Source: an uncultured Bacteroidota bacterium
Lineage (GTDB): Bacteria > Bacteroidota > Bacteroidia > Flavobacteriales > Flavobacteriaceae
Reading direction: 5' to 3'
Assembly (NCBI GenBank): GCA_902622595.1
Contig: CACNQM010000001.1
Location: 124,001 to 188,000 of the forward strand
Length of the DNA: 64,000 nt
Positions 37,345-47,445 of the stretch are shown here, piece by piece (the first letter of the stretch is position 1; every line of letters starts with the position of its first letter). The position numbers and the translations under genes were made by a program. The notes under the pieces are model-generated. The model was not told where the DNA came from, did not search any database, and saw only the letters and a list, made by a program, of their open reading frames with translations.

Positions 37345-39030
37345 ATGAAAAAATTACTTTTTTTACTACTCATATTAAATACGATTTATTTATATGGTCA
37401 AGATAGAATTACAGGTGAGCTATTTGCAACTAGATCTGAGGTTATTGCTCAAAATGGTATGGTTGCTACTAGTCATCCCTTAGCAAGTCAAATTGGAATA
37501 GATATCCTAAAAGAAGGTGGGAATGCAATTGATGCTGCTATTGCAGCAAATGCTGCTTTAGGATTAATGGAACCAACTGGCAATGGTATTGGTGGTGATT
37601 TATTTGCAATTGTTTGGATAGAGAAAGAAAAAAAGTTGTACGGTTTAAATGCAAGTGGAAGATCCCCTGAAGATCTTACTCTTAAATATTTTATAGAAAA
37701 TAATTTTAAAAGTATACCAGCATACGGACCACTTCCAGTTAGTGTTCCTGGTTGTGTTGATGGATGGTTTGAACTTCATAATAAATTTGGAAAAATTAAA
37801 ATGAGAGATATTTTAAGTCCTACTATTAAGTATGCTGAGGATGGATTTCCAGTCACTGAGTTAGTATCATACTATATGAAAAATGCTTCAGATAATTTTC
37901 AAGATTATCCAAATTTTAAAGAAACTTATTTTATTGATGATTCAACTCCTGAGAAAGGCCAGGTATTTAAAAATCCTGATCTTGCAAATACATTAAGAAC
38001 TATTGTTAAAAATGGAAAAAAAGGATTTTATGAAGGTGAGATTGCGCAAACAATAGCTAATTTTGTTCAAGATCAAGGAGGTTTTCTTTCTTATGACGAT
38101 CTAAAGAACCATAAATCTGAATGGATTGAACCTGTATCTACAAATTACAGGGGATATGATGTGTGGGAGTTACCACCAAATGGTCAAGGTATTGCAGCTC
38201 TTCAAATATTAAATTTATTAGAAGGCTATGATATTAGATCTATGGGTTTTGGTACTGCTGATTATATACATCATTTTGTCGAAGCAAAAAAAATTGCTTT
38301 TGCAGATAGAGCAAAATATTATGCTGATATGGACTTTAATGAAATCCCAGTTGATTATTTAATTTCAAAGGAATATGCAGACATAAGAAGAAAAGAGATA
38401 AATTCTGACAATTCAGCTTCAACTGTTTTACCTGGCGATATTGAGAACGGTGATACAATATACTTAACAACAGCTGATAGCGAAGGAAATATGGTTTCAT
38501 TAATTCAAAGTAATTACAGAGGTATGGGGTCTGGAATGGTTCCTAATGACCTCGGATTTATGCTTCAAGATAGGGGTGAGCTTTTCTCTTTAGATGAAAA
38601 TCACTTCAATGTATATGCTCCAAAAAAAAGACCCTTTCACACAATTATTCCTGCATTTATAACTAAAGATGGGAATCCATTAATTAGTTTTGGTCTAATG
38701 GGTGGAGCTATGCAACCTCAAGGTCATGCACAAATTGTAATAAATATAATTGACTTTGATATGAATCTGCAGGAAGCAGGTGATGCACCAAGAATTAGAC
38801 ACCAATCTAATCAACAACCAACAGGAGGAGAAATGACTGATGGGGGAGAAGTTGCCTTAGAAAAAGGTTTTAATTATAAACAAATCCGTGAACTAATGAA
38901 GAAAGGACATAAAGTTATATATGATTTAGGTTCATTTGGGGGATACCAAGCTATTATGATAGACTATATAAACAAGGTTTACTATGGCGCTTCAGAATCA
39001 CGTAAAGATGGAAGTGCGATTGGCTATTAG
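37345..39030 (+). CDS. ggt: Gamma-glutamyltransferase
   Basis: This enzyme cleaves gamma-glutamyl bonds, for example in glutathione, in the periplasm. The 561-residue precursor has a signal peptide (KKLLFLLLILNTIYLYGQ). The family blocks are GGNAIDAAIAANAALGLMEP, TGNGIGGDLFAIVW and NASGRSPEDLT. The self-processing Thr that becomes the nucleophile is most likely in NGDTIYLTTADSEGNMVSL, and GLMGGAMQPQGHAQIV follows later. I chose ATG 37345; the frame also has an upstream TTG at 37327. It probably ends the permease / CBS-like / ggt transcript. Confidence 0.94.
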   Translation: MKKLLFLLLILNTIYLYGQDRITGELFATRSEVIAQNGMVATSHPLASQIGIDILKEGGNAIDAAIAANAALGLMEPTGNGIGGDLFAIVWIEKEKKLYGLNASGRSPEDLTLKYFIENNFKSIPAYGPLPVSVPGCVDGWFELHNKFGKIKMRDILSPTIKYAEDGFPVTELVSYYMKNASDNFQDYPNFKETYFIDDSTPEKGQVFKNPDLANTLRTIVKNGKKGFYEGEIAQTIANFVQDQGGFLSYDDLKNHKSEWIEPVSTNYRGYDVWELPPNGQGIAALQILNLLEGYDIRSMGFGTADYIHHFVEAKKIAFADRAKYYADMDFNEIPVDYLISKEYADIRRKEINSDNSASTVLPGDIENGDTIYLTTADSEGNMVSLIQSNYRGMGSGMVPNDLGFMLQDRGELFSLDENHFNVYAPKKRPFHTIIPAFITKDGNPLISFGLMGGAMQPQGHAQIVINIIDFDMNLQEAGDAPRIRHQSNQQPTGGEMTDGGEVALEKGFNYKQIRELMKKGHKVIYDLGSFGGYQAIMIDYINKVYYGASESRKDGSAIGY

Positions 39031-39035
39031 AGATT

Positions 39036-40826
39036 CTAAAAACAGTATCTATTTTCTGAAATAATTTTTTCAGCAATCTTAGTTTTTAATTCAAATATAT
39101 TTGGGTTTTCACTATACTTTAGTTTACCAGCAATTGAGCTATGTACCTTATCTTGACTCTTTAAATCAATTATACTATTAACAACATCATTAGATTTCTT
39201 TAAAACTATTTGACATGCCTCATATATGTATAGTTTTGTCATATTTATTTGGTCAAATTGATCCTCGACTGAACTTCTTTTTATATTTTTAATAGTTCTT
39301 TTAAGTGTTGATTCTGATAGGTATGCTTCTATTGCTAAATCAGAAAGGCTAAGTAATACTTGCTGATTTTTTTCAATTTCTGAACCATATTTATCAAATG
39401 CTTTTCCTAGAAGTAAAAGAAATATTTTTTTTATATTTTCAACAAGTATAATTTCATCATCAAAAGTTTGACATTTTTCTTCAATTGATAAAGGCTTATT
39501 ATTCAAAATATCTTGATAAGGTGTCATAATATCAATACTACCTTTCATTGCTTTTTTTAATAACATTCCAATTATAAGCATTCTATTTATTTCATTAGTT
39601 CCTTCATATATCCTACCAATTCTTGCATCTCTCCATGCACTTTCGATTGGGGCTTCAGCAGAAAATCCCATTCCGCCAAAAATTTGAATACCTTCATCGG
39701 CACATATTTGCATGTCTTCAGAGATAGCTACCTTTAAAATTGAGCATTCTAAAGCAAACTCTTCGACTCCTTTTAATTCAGATTCTTGCCTGCTTAGTCC
39801 TGAAGATTGATATTCGTCAATTTTAGACTGAACGTCATTTGCAGCTCTATAACAAGCAGATTCTCCAGCATAACAAGAAGTTGCCATTGAAGCCAATTTT
39901 TCCTTAATAGCACCAAAATTTGATATAGGCTGTTTAAATTGAATCCTGTTATTTGCATAATCAGTTGAAATTGAAATTGATCTTCTTTGTCCATCAAGAT
40001 TACCAGCGCCAAGTTTAATTCTACCAACGTTTAGTGCATTCATGGCAATTTTAAAACCACCATTTCTTTCACCCAAAAGATTTTCAACTGGAACCTTTGT
40101 GTCAGAGAAAAAAACTTGCCTAGTTGAAGAAGAATGAATACCAAGTTTCTTTTCTTCTTCACCTAACTCAATTCCATTTTTTGGATCATTTGGAATAATA
40201 AATGCAGTGATGTTTTTGTCATCTTCTATTCTCGCAAATACTATAAAGATATCTGCAAACCCTGCATTAGAAATCCACATTTTTTGACCAGAAATCTTAT
40301 AATGTGTTCCGTCGTCGCTTAAAACAGCTTTAGTTTTTCCAGAGTTAGCATCTGAGCCAGCAGTTGGTTCTGTCAAACAATATGAGCCAAACCATTCCCC
40401 TGATGCAAGTTTAGGTAAATATTTTTGCTTCTGTTCTTCATTGCCAAATAGATAAATAGGCAATATAGCAATACCTGTATGTGCACCATATGCTGTCGCA
40501 ACAGATCCTGATGTTCCTGAGACATAATCAACCGCCAGCATTGTTGACGTAAAGTCCATACCCATGCCGCCATATTTTTCCTCTAGTGATACTCCAAGTA
40601 AACCTAGCTCACCAATTTTTTTCATTGCCTTAACAGTAAGACCATAATCTTTCTCTTCATATTTCATTTTGTCTGGCCAAATTTCTCTATCCATGAAGTC
40701 AATTATTGTATCTTTCATCATCAATTGTTCCTGAGAAAAATCTTCAGGTGTAAAAATTTCATTTGATAGAGATTCTTTTAGAAGAAACTCCCCTCCTTTA
40801 AGCTTTGTTTTATTCTTTGTAGACAT
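39036..40826 (-). CDS. Acyl-CoA dehydrogenase with C-terminal extension
   Basis: The FAD enzyme oxidises acyl-CoA to enoyl-CoA at the start of fatty acid breakdown. The 596-residue chain is longer than the 380-residue short type and resembles the VLCAD group with its helical C-terminal domain. It has LGLLGVSLEEKYGGMGMDFT, TEPTAGSDANSGKTKA, MWISNAGFADIFIVFARIED, and the catalytic Glu in DARIGRIYEGTNEINRMLI. ATG at 40826 is the start; a TTG at 40835 is in frame. The 143-base upstream gap, the longest in the window, holds a 15-base inverted repeat. Confidence 0.93.
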   Translation of the reverse strand: MSTKNKTKLKGGEFLLKESLSNEIFTPEDFSQEQLMMKDTIIDFMDREIWPDKMKYEEKDYGLTVKAMKKIGELGLLGVSLEEKYGGMGMDFTSTMLAVDYVSGTSGSVATAYGAHTGIAILPIYLFGNEEQKQKYLPKLASGEWFGSYCLTEPTAGSDANSGKTKAVLSDDGTHYKISGQKMWISNAGFADIFIVFARIEDDKNITAFIIPNDPKNGIELGEEEKKLGIHSSSTRQVFFSDTKVPVENLLGERNGGFKIAMNALNVGRIKLGAGNLDGQRRSISISTDYANNRIQFKQPISNFGAIKEKLASMATSCYAGESACYRAANDVQSKIDEYQSSGLSRQESELKGVEEFALECSILKVAISEDMQICADEGIQIFGGMGFSAEAPIESAWRDARIGRIYEGTNEINRMLIIGMLLKKAMKGSIDIMTPYQDILNNKPLSIEEKCQTFDDEIILVENIKKIFLLLLGKAFDKYGSEIEKNQQVLLSLSDLAIEAYLSESTLKRTIKNIKRSSVEDQFDQINMTKLYIYEACQIVLKKSNDVVNSIIDLKSQDKVHSSIAGKLKYSENPNIFELKTKIAEKIISENRYCF

Positions 40827-40880
40827 ATTTTTCAAATAATGTTAAATTTCGTTTTTTTAGTAATTAGACTTTTAAATAAC

Positions 40881-40895
40881 TTGTAAAATTTACAA
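40881..40895. promoter_or_regulatory. 15-base inverted repeat upstream of acyl-CoA dehydrogenase
   Basis: TTGTAAA-A-TTTACAA has perfect 7-base arms around one centre base. It lies 55 bases upstream of the dehydrogenase start, in the longest intergenic gap (40827-40969). The size fits a dimeric repressor site, possibly for fatty acid control, but no regulator gene is nearby. The rest of the gap is A+T-rich and I see nothing else in it. Confidence 0.4.
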
Positions 40896-40969
40896 CACTC
40901 AAAGTATGAAAAAATACATAAATAATTGATAATAAATACTTTAAGTAATTTTTAAAACTATTTTCAATT

Positions 40970-43900
40970 TTAATAAATTAGCTTACTTTTTTTGTCTACT
41001 AACCAATTGTAACTATTATTGAAAACTTTTATCCAAGGTGAATATTTATCATTTCTATCTTCAGGATAAAATGCCCAATTGTGAGGGTGAAGTGATCTTT
41101 CAATATGAGGCATCATAACTAGGTGTCTTCCATCATCAGATACTAGCATTGCAGTATTAAATTTTGATCCATTTGGATTTGCAGGATAAGATTCATAAGA
41201 ATATTTAGCTGCTATTGAGTATTCATTTTCTGAATATGGTAAATCAAATTTACCTTCTCCATGAGCAGACCAGACTCCTAGTCTACATCCCTCAAGACCC
41301 CTTAACATTATTGATGGAGAAGGAATTATATCTACTGAAGAAAAAACACACTCAAATTTGTTTGAATCATTATATTTCATTTTTGGTTTAACAGAATGCT
41401 CTTTATTAATTAAACCAAGCTCTATAAATAATTGGCACCCATTACATACTCCTAATGAGATCGTGTCATTCCTTTCAAAAAAGCCAGTAATTGCATTTTT
41501 TGCCTCAGGGTTATGAATAAATGATCCTGCCCACCCTTTTGCTGATCCTAGAACATCTGAGTTTGAAAATCCACCAACTGCAACAAGTAACTGAATGTCT
41601 TTAAGATCTTCTTTTCCAGATATAATATCTGTCATATGTATATCTTTAACATTAAATCCAGCAATAGACATCATATATGCCATTTCTCTTTCCGAGTTAC
41701 TTCCTTTTTCCCTTATTACCGCTGCATTGATCTTATTTTTCTCAAAATTTGTTTCTGTATTTCCACTGAAATCATTTGGAAATATATAATTAAGTGGTTG
41801 ATTTTTATAATTATTGAATCTTTCAACCCCTTTGTTGCTTTTTGTCTGAATCTTGTCAAAATCTTTTGATGTGCTGTACCATATATCCCTATATTCAGAA
41901 ATATTAAACGAAAATTTTTTTTCAAAATTTTTAATATTTAACAAACCAACATTATTTATTTTTCCAATTTTATGACAATCAACTCCAATTTTAGAAAAAT
42001 CATTTCCAATATTTAGTTCTGACTGAATAATAACTCCATGATTTTCCGAGAAAAATAATTTTGTAATATCATCGCAGCCAATTTCAGTTAAATCAATATC
42101 CATTCCAATATTCACAGAGGAAAAACACATTTCCAGAAAAGTTGTTATCATACCTCCTGAGGATATATCGTGACCAGATTTAATTTTATTATGTTTTATC
42201 AAGTCCTGTACTAAATTGAAGGCATCTCTAAATTTCTCTGAATTCCTTATTGTTGGTGCAACATTTCCAATTTTATTTTGTGTTTGAGCAAAACATGACC
42301 CTCCAAGTCTGAATTTATCAAAGGATAAATCAATGTAATATATATCTCCGGTTTTTTTGTTAAGAACAGGTTTAACAACTTTTCTAATATCTTGACAATG
42401 ACCTGAGGCAGAAATTATAACAGTGCCTGGAGATTTAATTTTTATGTTATCATATTTTTGAACCATTGAAAGAGAGTCTTTACCAGTTGGAATATTAATG
42501 CCAAGTTCAATTGCAAAATTTGAACAAGCATTTACTGCTTTGTATAACCTAGAGTCTTCGCCTTCATTTCCACATGGCCACATCCAATTGGCTGATAATG
42601 ATATTGATTTTATACCATTTTCAAGAGGGGCCCAAATTATATTAGTTAGGGATTCACCGATAGAGTTAATACTTCCAATTGATGGGTCTATTAGACCTGA
42701 TATAGGTGAGTGACCAATTGATGTTGCAATTCCGTTATAGTTATCATAATCTAATGATACTACACCACAATTAGATAGAGGTAGCTGAATCTCACCAACT
42801 GTCTGCTGCTGTGCAATTCTTCCAGTAACACATCTATCAACTTTATTGGTAAGCCAGTCTTTACAGGCAACTGATTCTAGGGTTAGTACACTCTTGACAT
42901 AATCATAGATTTTTTCAGATTCATAATTTAATTCAGAAAATTTAGTTTGTTTTGTAATATCAGAAATGATTTTTTTTGGAGCATTTCCAAATAAATTATC
43001 AATTTCAAGATTGATAATTTCAACTTTATTGTTTCTATCAAATACCCTGAATTTATTGTCTGCTGTAACTTTTCCAACTTCATAAATCGGGGCTCTTTCT
43101 CTATCAGCAATATTCTTTACAATTCCATAGTCCTTCTCTCTAATAATAAGTCCAATTCTTTCTTGAGATTCATTACCTATTAATTCTTTATAGGAAAGAG
43201 AAGGATCGCCAATTGGCAATGAATCTAAATATATTTCACCACCAATATCTTCAACTAATTCTGAAAAACAATTCAAATGACCTCCTGCTCCATGGTCATG
43301 AATAGATACAATAGGGTTTTCATCCATTTCAAACAAAGACCTTATAGTATTAGTAACCCTTTTCTGCATTTCAGGATTTGATCTTTGTACAGCGTTTAGT
43401 TCAATTGTATTATCATAACTTCCGATGTCAGTAGATGAGACTGATGCTCCACCCATACCAATTCTGTAGTTATCACCTCCAAGAAGAACAATGATGTCTC
43501 CTTTCTTTGGTTTGCCTTTCATTGACTGATTTAGTTCTCCATATCCTACACCACCAGCAAGCATAATAACTTTATCATATGAATGAATCTCATCTCCTTC
43601 TTTATGTTCAAATGTGAATAATGATCCAACTATTAAAGGTTGTCCAAAGCAATTACCAAAATCAGAAGCGCCATTGGATGCTTTTATTAATATATCTGCA
43701 GGAGTCTGATATTTCCAATTTCTTTCTTTAATATTTTTTTCCCAAATCTTTTTACCATTCAATCTTGGATATGGAGTCATATATACTGCGGATCCAATTA
43801 GTGGGAGCGAACCAGTACCTCCTGCTGCTCTGTCTCTTATTTCACCTCCAGAGCCAGTAGCTGCTCCATTATATGGCTCAACAGTTGTAGGAAAATTATG

Positions 43901-44638
43901 AGTCTCAGCCTTTAAGGAAATTATACTTTCAATTTGTTTAGTAATGAAATAGCTAGCTTCATCCCCTTTCTTGGGTTGAAACTGTTTAATAATTGGACCA
44001 TTTATAAATGCAACATTATCAGAATAAGCTGAAATAATAAAATTTTTATTTTTTTTTGAAGTTAATTTAATCAAATCAAATAGGCTATCATTCTTTTCAA
44101 CACCATCTATAATAAATTTCCCATTAAATATTTTATGTCTACAGTGTTCAGAATTTACTTGAGAAAATCCATAGACCTCTGAATCTGATAATTTTCTTCC
44201 AATTTTTTTTGACAAATTTTCCAAGTATGAAATTTCAAAATCGTCTAAAGCTAATCCTTGTTCATCATTATAATCGGATATACTATCAATAAAATATATC
44301 TTCTCAGGACTAATATTATTGTCAAAAATCTTTTGATTAAGATTTGGATACTCTTCATTGACCATTTTATCAAATTTTTCAGATTTTTTATGGTATGTAA
44401 ACTCCTCAATACGATTAATATTTTTTAGTCCCATATTTTTAGTAATCTCCACAGCATTGGTACTCCAGGGAGAGATCATTAGAGACTTTGGTCCAATAAA
44501 TTTTTCTGAGATTTCTGTTGATTCTAAATAGACTGAGTTGAGAACCCATGATAGTTTTTTAATATCTTCAGATGATAATTCTTTTGTAATCTTTACTGCA
44601 AAAACTTTTAATTTAGGATCTCCAAAAAATAATATCAT
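40970..44638 (-). CDS. purL: Phosphoribosylformylglycinamidine synthase, single-chain type
   Basis: PurL converts FGAR to FGAM with glutamine and ATP in purine synthesis. At 1222 residues it is the large single-chain form, which fuses the synthase with a class I glutaminase. The synthase has GFSQVNSEHCRHKIFNGKF, AETHNFPTTVEPYNGAATGS and HDISSGGMITTFLEM. The C-terminal glutaminase has the nucleophile LGVCNGCQLFIELG, followed by SAHGEGKFDLPYSENEY and MPHIERSLHPHNW. It lies 37 bases after the ABC exporter gene on the minus strand. Confidence 0.98.
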   Translation of the reverse strand: MILFFGDPKLKVFAVKITKELSSEDIKKLSWVLNSVYLESTEISEKFIGPKSLMISPWSTNAVEITKNMGLKNINRIEEFTYHKKSEKFDKMVNEEYPNLNQKIFDNNISPEKIYFIDSISDYNDEQGLALDDFEISYLENLSKKIGRKLSDSEVYGFSQVNSEHCRHKIFNGKFIIDGVEKNDSLFDLIKLTSKKNKNFIISAYSDNVAFINGPIIKQFQPKKGDEASYFITKQIESIISLKAETHNFPTTVEPYNGAATGSGGEIRDRAAGGTGSLPLIGSAVYMTPYPRLNGKKIWEKNIKERNWKYQTPADILIKASNGASDFGNCFGQPLIVGSLFTFEHKEGDEIHSYDKVIMLAGGVGYGELNQSMKGKPKKGDIIVLLGGDNYRIGMGGASVSSTDIGSYDNTIELNAVQRSNPEMQKRVTNTIRSLFEMDENPIVSIHDHGAGGHLNCFSELVEDIGGEIYLDSLPIGDPSLSYKELIGNESQERIGLIIREKDYGIVKNIADRERAPIYEVGKVTADNKFRVFDRNNKVEIINLEIDNLFGNAPKKIISDITKQTKFSELNYESEKIYDYVKSVLTLESVACKDWLTNKVDRCVTGRIAQQQTVGEIQLPLSNCGVVSLDYDNYNGIATSIGHSPISGLIDPSIGSINSIGESLTNIIWAPLENGIKSISLSANWMWPCGNEGEDSRLYKAVNACSNFAIELGINIPTGKDSLSMVQKYDNIKIKSPGTVIISASGHCQDIRKVVKPVLNKKTGDIYYIDLSFDKFRLGGSCFAQTQNKIGNVAPTIRNSEKFRDAFNLVQDLIKHNKIKSGHDISSGGMITTFLEMCFSSVNIGMDIDLTEIGCDDITKLFFSENHGVIIQSELNIGNDFSKIGVDCHKIGKINNVGLLNIKNFEKKFSFNISEYRDIWYSTSKDFDKIQTKSNKGVERFNNYKNQPLNYIFPNDFSGNTETNFEKNKINAAVIREKGSNSEREMAYMMSIAGFNVKDIHMTDIISGKEDLKDIQLLVAVGGFSNSDVLGSAKGWAGSFIHNPEAKNAITGFFERNDTISLGVCNGCQLFIELGLINKEHSVKPKMKYNDSNKFECVFSSVDIIPSPSIMLRGLEGCRLGVWSAHGEGKFDLPYSENEYSIAAKYSYESYPANPNGSKFNTAMLVSDDGRHLVMMPHIERSLHPHNWAFYPEDRNDKYSPWIKVFNNSYNWLVDKKSKLIY

Positions 44639-44675
44639 TATGGAATATTAAGCTGTAAATTTAAAAGATTTAGAC

Positions 44676-46493
44676 TTAGATTTGCAGCTCATTCATATTT
44701 TTATATGAAGAACTAGAGTTAATAAGTTCTTCATGGGTTCCTTGGGCTATTATTCTACCTTTGTCGATGAGAATAATTTTATCACATTTTTTTATTGTTG
44801 AAAACTTATGAGCAATAATAAGTGAAGTTTTACCTTGCATTAGCTTATTGATAGCATCTTGAATCTTTTTCTCTGATTTACTATCTAATGATGAAGTTGC
44901 TTCGTCCAATATAAGTATTGAGGGACTTTTTAACATTGCTCTTGCAATAGTCAGCCTTTGTTTTTGACCACCAGATAATTTGTTACCATAGTCTCCAATA
45001 ACTGTTTCATAGCCATTAATTTGTTCTTCTATAAATTCATGAGCATTAGCTTCTTTTGCAGCACTTATAATATCTTCTTTTTCTGAATCTAAATTTCCAA
45101 TTTTAATATTATTAAATATATTATCATTAAAAAGAATAGACTCTTGTGTTACAATAGATATGTTTTTGTAAAGAGATTCTCTTTTTATATCAGAAATATT
45201 GATTCCGTCTATTAATAAGCTTCCTGAATCAGCACTAAAGAAACCATTAAGAAGATTAGCTATAGTAGATTTACCACTTCCTGATGATCCAACTAATGCA
45301 ACGCTCTCGCCTTTCTTTATTGTGAATGTTATTCCATCTAAAATTTTTGATTCACCATAACTAAACTCTAAATCTTGAAAGCTGATTTTATCTTTAAACT
45401 CCTCAATTTCTATATTTCTGGTCCCATCATTGGAATATTTATCATACTCAATAATTTCGAATACTCGTTCAGCAGCAGCATTACCTTTTTTTATACTGTA
45501 AAAAGATTTACTTAAATTTTTAGCTGGAGTTAATATATTGTATGCAAGACCCATAAAAACAATAAATGTTGTGCCAGAAATTGACTCGCTTACAAGCACC
45601 ATTTTCCCTCCAAACCAAAGAAGTACACCTATAACTAAAATTCCCATAAACTCACTGAAAGGACCTGCTAAATTTTTTCTATTAATTACTTTGTTAGAAT
45701 ACTTGTATAGTAAATGATTTATTTTATCAAATTTTCTTGAAAAAAAAGACTCAGATAAAAATGATTTTATCACTTTTTGGCCACTAATCGTCTCATCTAT
45801 AATTGAGAGAAAGTTGCTCTGTTGTTGCTGTACCTCTTTAGAATCTTTTCTTAATCTTTTTCCAATTATCGATATAATAAATCCGGAAATAGGAATAAAT
45901 AATATTACAAAAAGTGTTAGTTCAGGACTAATGGTAAACATTACAATAAGTGTAAATAATATTGTCAAGGGTTCTCTAACCATTAACTCTAAAATGGATA
46001 AATATGATGTTTGAATCTCAAGAATATCAGCAGTAATCCTTGACATCAAATCACCTTTTTTCTTATTGATAAAATATGGAATTGGCATAACTAAAACTTT
46101 AGAATAAAGACTTTCTCTTAGTTTTTTCAAAAGACCATTTTTAACAAAAGTGATGTTGAACAATGCTAGATAATTAAAAACATTCTTCATTAGAAAAAAG
46201 AAGATAACTATACTGACAACAATAATTAGTGTTGTTGAAATATCTGTTTCTAACTGTTTAGATATATAATAATTAAAATAATTTTCTGCATATTCTCTGA
46301 TATTACCAATACCTGAATATACAGGCATCTCATACACTTTTTTTGTTTGTTTAAAAAGCACATCTAGCATAGGAATGAAAGAGACAAATGCTAATGCACT
46401 AAAAATTGCATACAGAATGTTAAATAGAATATTTAGTACTGCAAAGTATGAGTATTCAAGACCATATTTAAGAACTTTAGTAAAATAATTCAT
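44676..46493 (-). CDS. ABC exporter, fused permease and ATPase (MsbA-like)
   Basis: The 605-residue half-transporter has six membrane helices (residues about 20-330) fused to an ATPase domain. Walker A is GSSGSGKST, the Q-loop is VTQESILFND, the signature is KLSGGQKQRLTIARAML, Walker B is ILILDEATSSLDSK and the switch His is in LIIAHKFSTIKKCDK. The substrate is unknown. MsbA-type exporters move lipid A or other lipid-linked molecules, which fits the glycosyltransferase gene next to it (ATG 46493, directly after the end of 46494). A drug exporter cannot be excluded. Confidence 0.92.
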   Translation of the reverse strand: MNYFTKVLKYGLEYSYFAVLNILFNILYAIFSALAFVSFIPMLDVLFKQTKKVYEMPVYSGIGNIREYAENYFNYYISKQLETDISTTLIIVVSIVIFFFLMKNVFNYLALFNITFVKNGLLKKLRESLYSKVLVMPIPYFINKKKGDLMSRITADILEIQTSYLSILELMVREPLTILFTLIVMFTISPELTLFVILFIPISGFIISIIGKRLRKDSKEVQQQQSNFLSIIDETISGQKVIKSFLSESFFSRKFDKINHLLYKYSNKVINRKNLAGPFSEFMGILVIGVLLWFGGKMVLVSESISGTTFIVFMGLAYNILTPAKNLSKSFYSIKKGNAAAERVFEIIEYDKYSNDGTRNIEIEEFKDKISFQDLEFSYGESKILDGITFTIKKGESVALVGSSGSGKSTIANLLNGFFSADSGSLLIDGINISDIKRESLYKNISIVTQESILFNDNIFNNIKIGNLDSEKEDIISAAKEANAHEFIEEQINGYETVIGDYGNKLSGGQKQRLTIARAMLKSPSILILDEATSSLDSKSEKKIQDAINKLMQGKTSLIIAHKFSTIKKCDKIILIDKGRIIAQGTHEELINSSSSYKNMNELQI

Positions 46494-47438
46494 TTAAAAA
46501 GTTTTATTTTTTATTGAATACCTATCCTTATTTAAATTAAACTTTAAAATTAATTCAGCTATAAACCCTGCAATAAAAAATTGCGCACCCAGTATCATTG
46601 TAGCTAAAGCAATATAAAATTCAGGTCTAGTTGTAATTAGCCTAGAATTTGTATCAATAAATAACTTGTTATAACCTAGGTATATTGAGAATATAGTACC
46701 AACAAAAATCATTATTGTTCCGATTAAACCAAAAAAATGCATTGGTCTTCTTCCAAATTTATTAGTAAACCAAAGAGTGGTTATATCTAAAAATCCTCTT
46801 ATAAATCTTTCATTTCCAAATTTACTTTTGCCATATTTTCTGGGTTGATGTTTTACTATATGCTCTTCAATTTTGTCAAAACCTTCATTTTTTGCAAGAA
46901 TTGGAATAAATCTATGCATATCAGCATATAATTTAATTGACTTTATTACTTCTTTTTTGTAAACCTTAATTCCACAATTAAAGTCATGAAGTTTTATTCC
47001 TGAAAAAGCACGTGCTACCATGTTGAAAAATAAAGATGGAATCTTTTTTAAAAAATATGAATCATGTCTTTTCTTTTTCCATCCAGATATCATATCAAGA
47101 TTATTTTTTATCAGTTTATCAATCATTATTGGGATTTCTTCAGGTGAATCTTGAAGATCAGCATCAAGTGTTGCAACATAATCACCTTTGGATTCATAAA
47201 ATCCAACTCTTAATGCTTGTGATTTTCCAAAATTTCTACTGAATGAAATACCTTTAACGTTGTTATTCTCTTTTGCTATATCTTCAATAATATTCCAAGA
47301 CTGATCATCACTCCCATCATCGATGTAAATTATTTCATAGGAAAAACCACTACTAATGAAAGATTTATTAATCCATTCATTGAGTTCGATTAAGGACTCA
47401 GATTCATTATAAAGTGGTATTACAATTGAAACATCCAT
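46494..47438 (-). CDS. Family 2 glycosyltransferase, polyprenyl-phosphate type
   Basis: The 314-residue enzyme has a GT-A domain with the motifs VVIPLYNESESL-like (SIVIPLYNESESL), IYIDDGSDDQSW and the DXD-type VATLDADLQDSPEEI. Two C-terminal membrane helices (about 230-252 and 275-300) anchor it. This layout matches transferases that load a sugar onto undecaprenyl or dolichyl phosphate, such as the ArnC and DPM1 groups. It ends right before the ABC gene and begins 7 bases after the DUF4199 gene. The donor sugar is unknown. Confidence 0.93.
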   Translation of the reverse strand: MDVSIVIPLYNESESLIELNEWINKSFISSGFSYEIIYIDDGSDDQSWNIIEDIAKENNNVKGISFSRNFGKSQALRVGFYESKGDYVATLDADLQDSPEEIPIMIDKLIKNNLDMISGWKKKRHDSYFLKKIPSLFFNMVARAFSGIKLHDFNCGIKVYKKEVIKSIKLYADMHRFIPILAKNEGFDKIEEHIVKHQPRKYGKSKFGNERFIRGFLDITTLWFTNKFGRRPMHFFGLIGTIMIFVGTIFSIYLGYNKLFIDTNSRLITTRPEFYIALATMILGAQFFIAGFIAELILKFNLNKDRYSIKNKTF

Positions 47439-47445
47439 AGGCTAT

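Noticed and set aside
40827-40835. TTG start of acyl-CoA dehydrogenase three codons upstream
   Set aside because: ATG 40826 is in frame, and the extra residues have no family support.
40827-40969. A possible small RNA or tRNA in the 143-base gap
   Set aside because: I see no cloverleaf or strong hairpin apart from the 15-base inverted repeat. It is A+T-rich and looks like plain promoter DNA.
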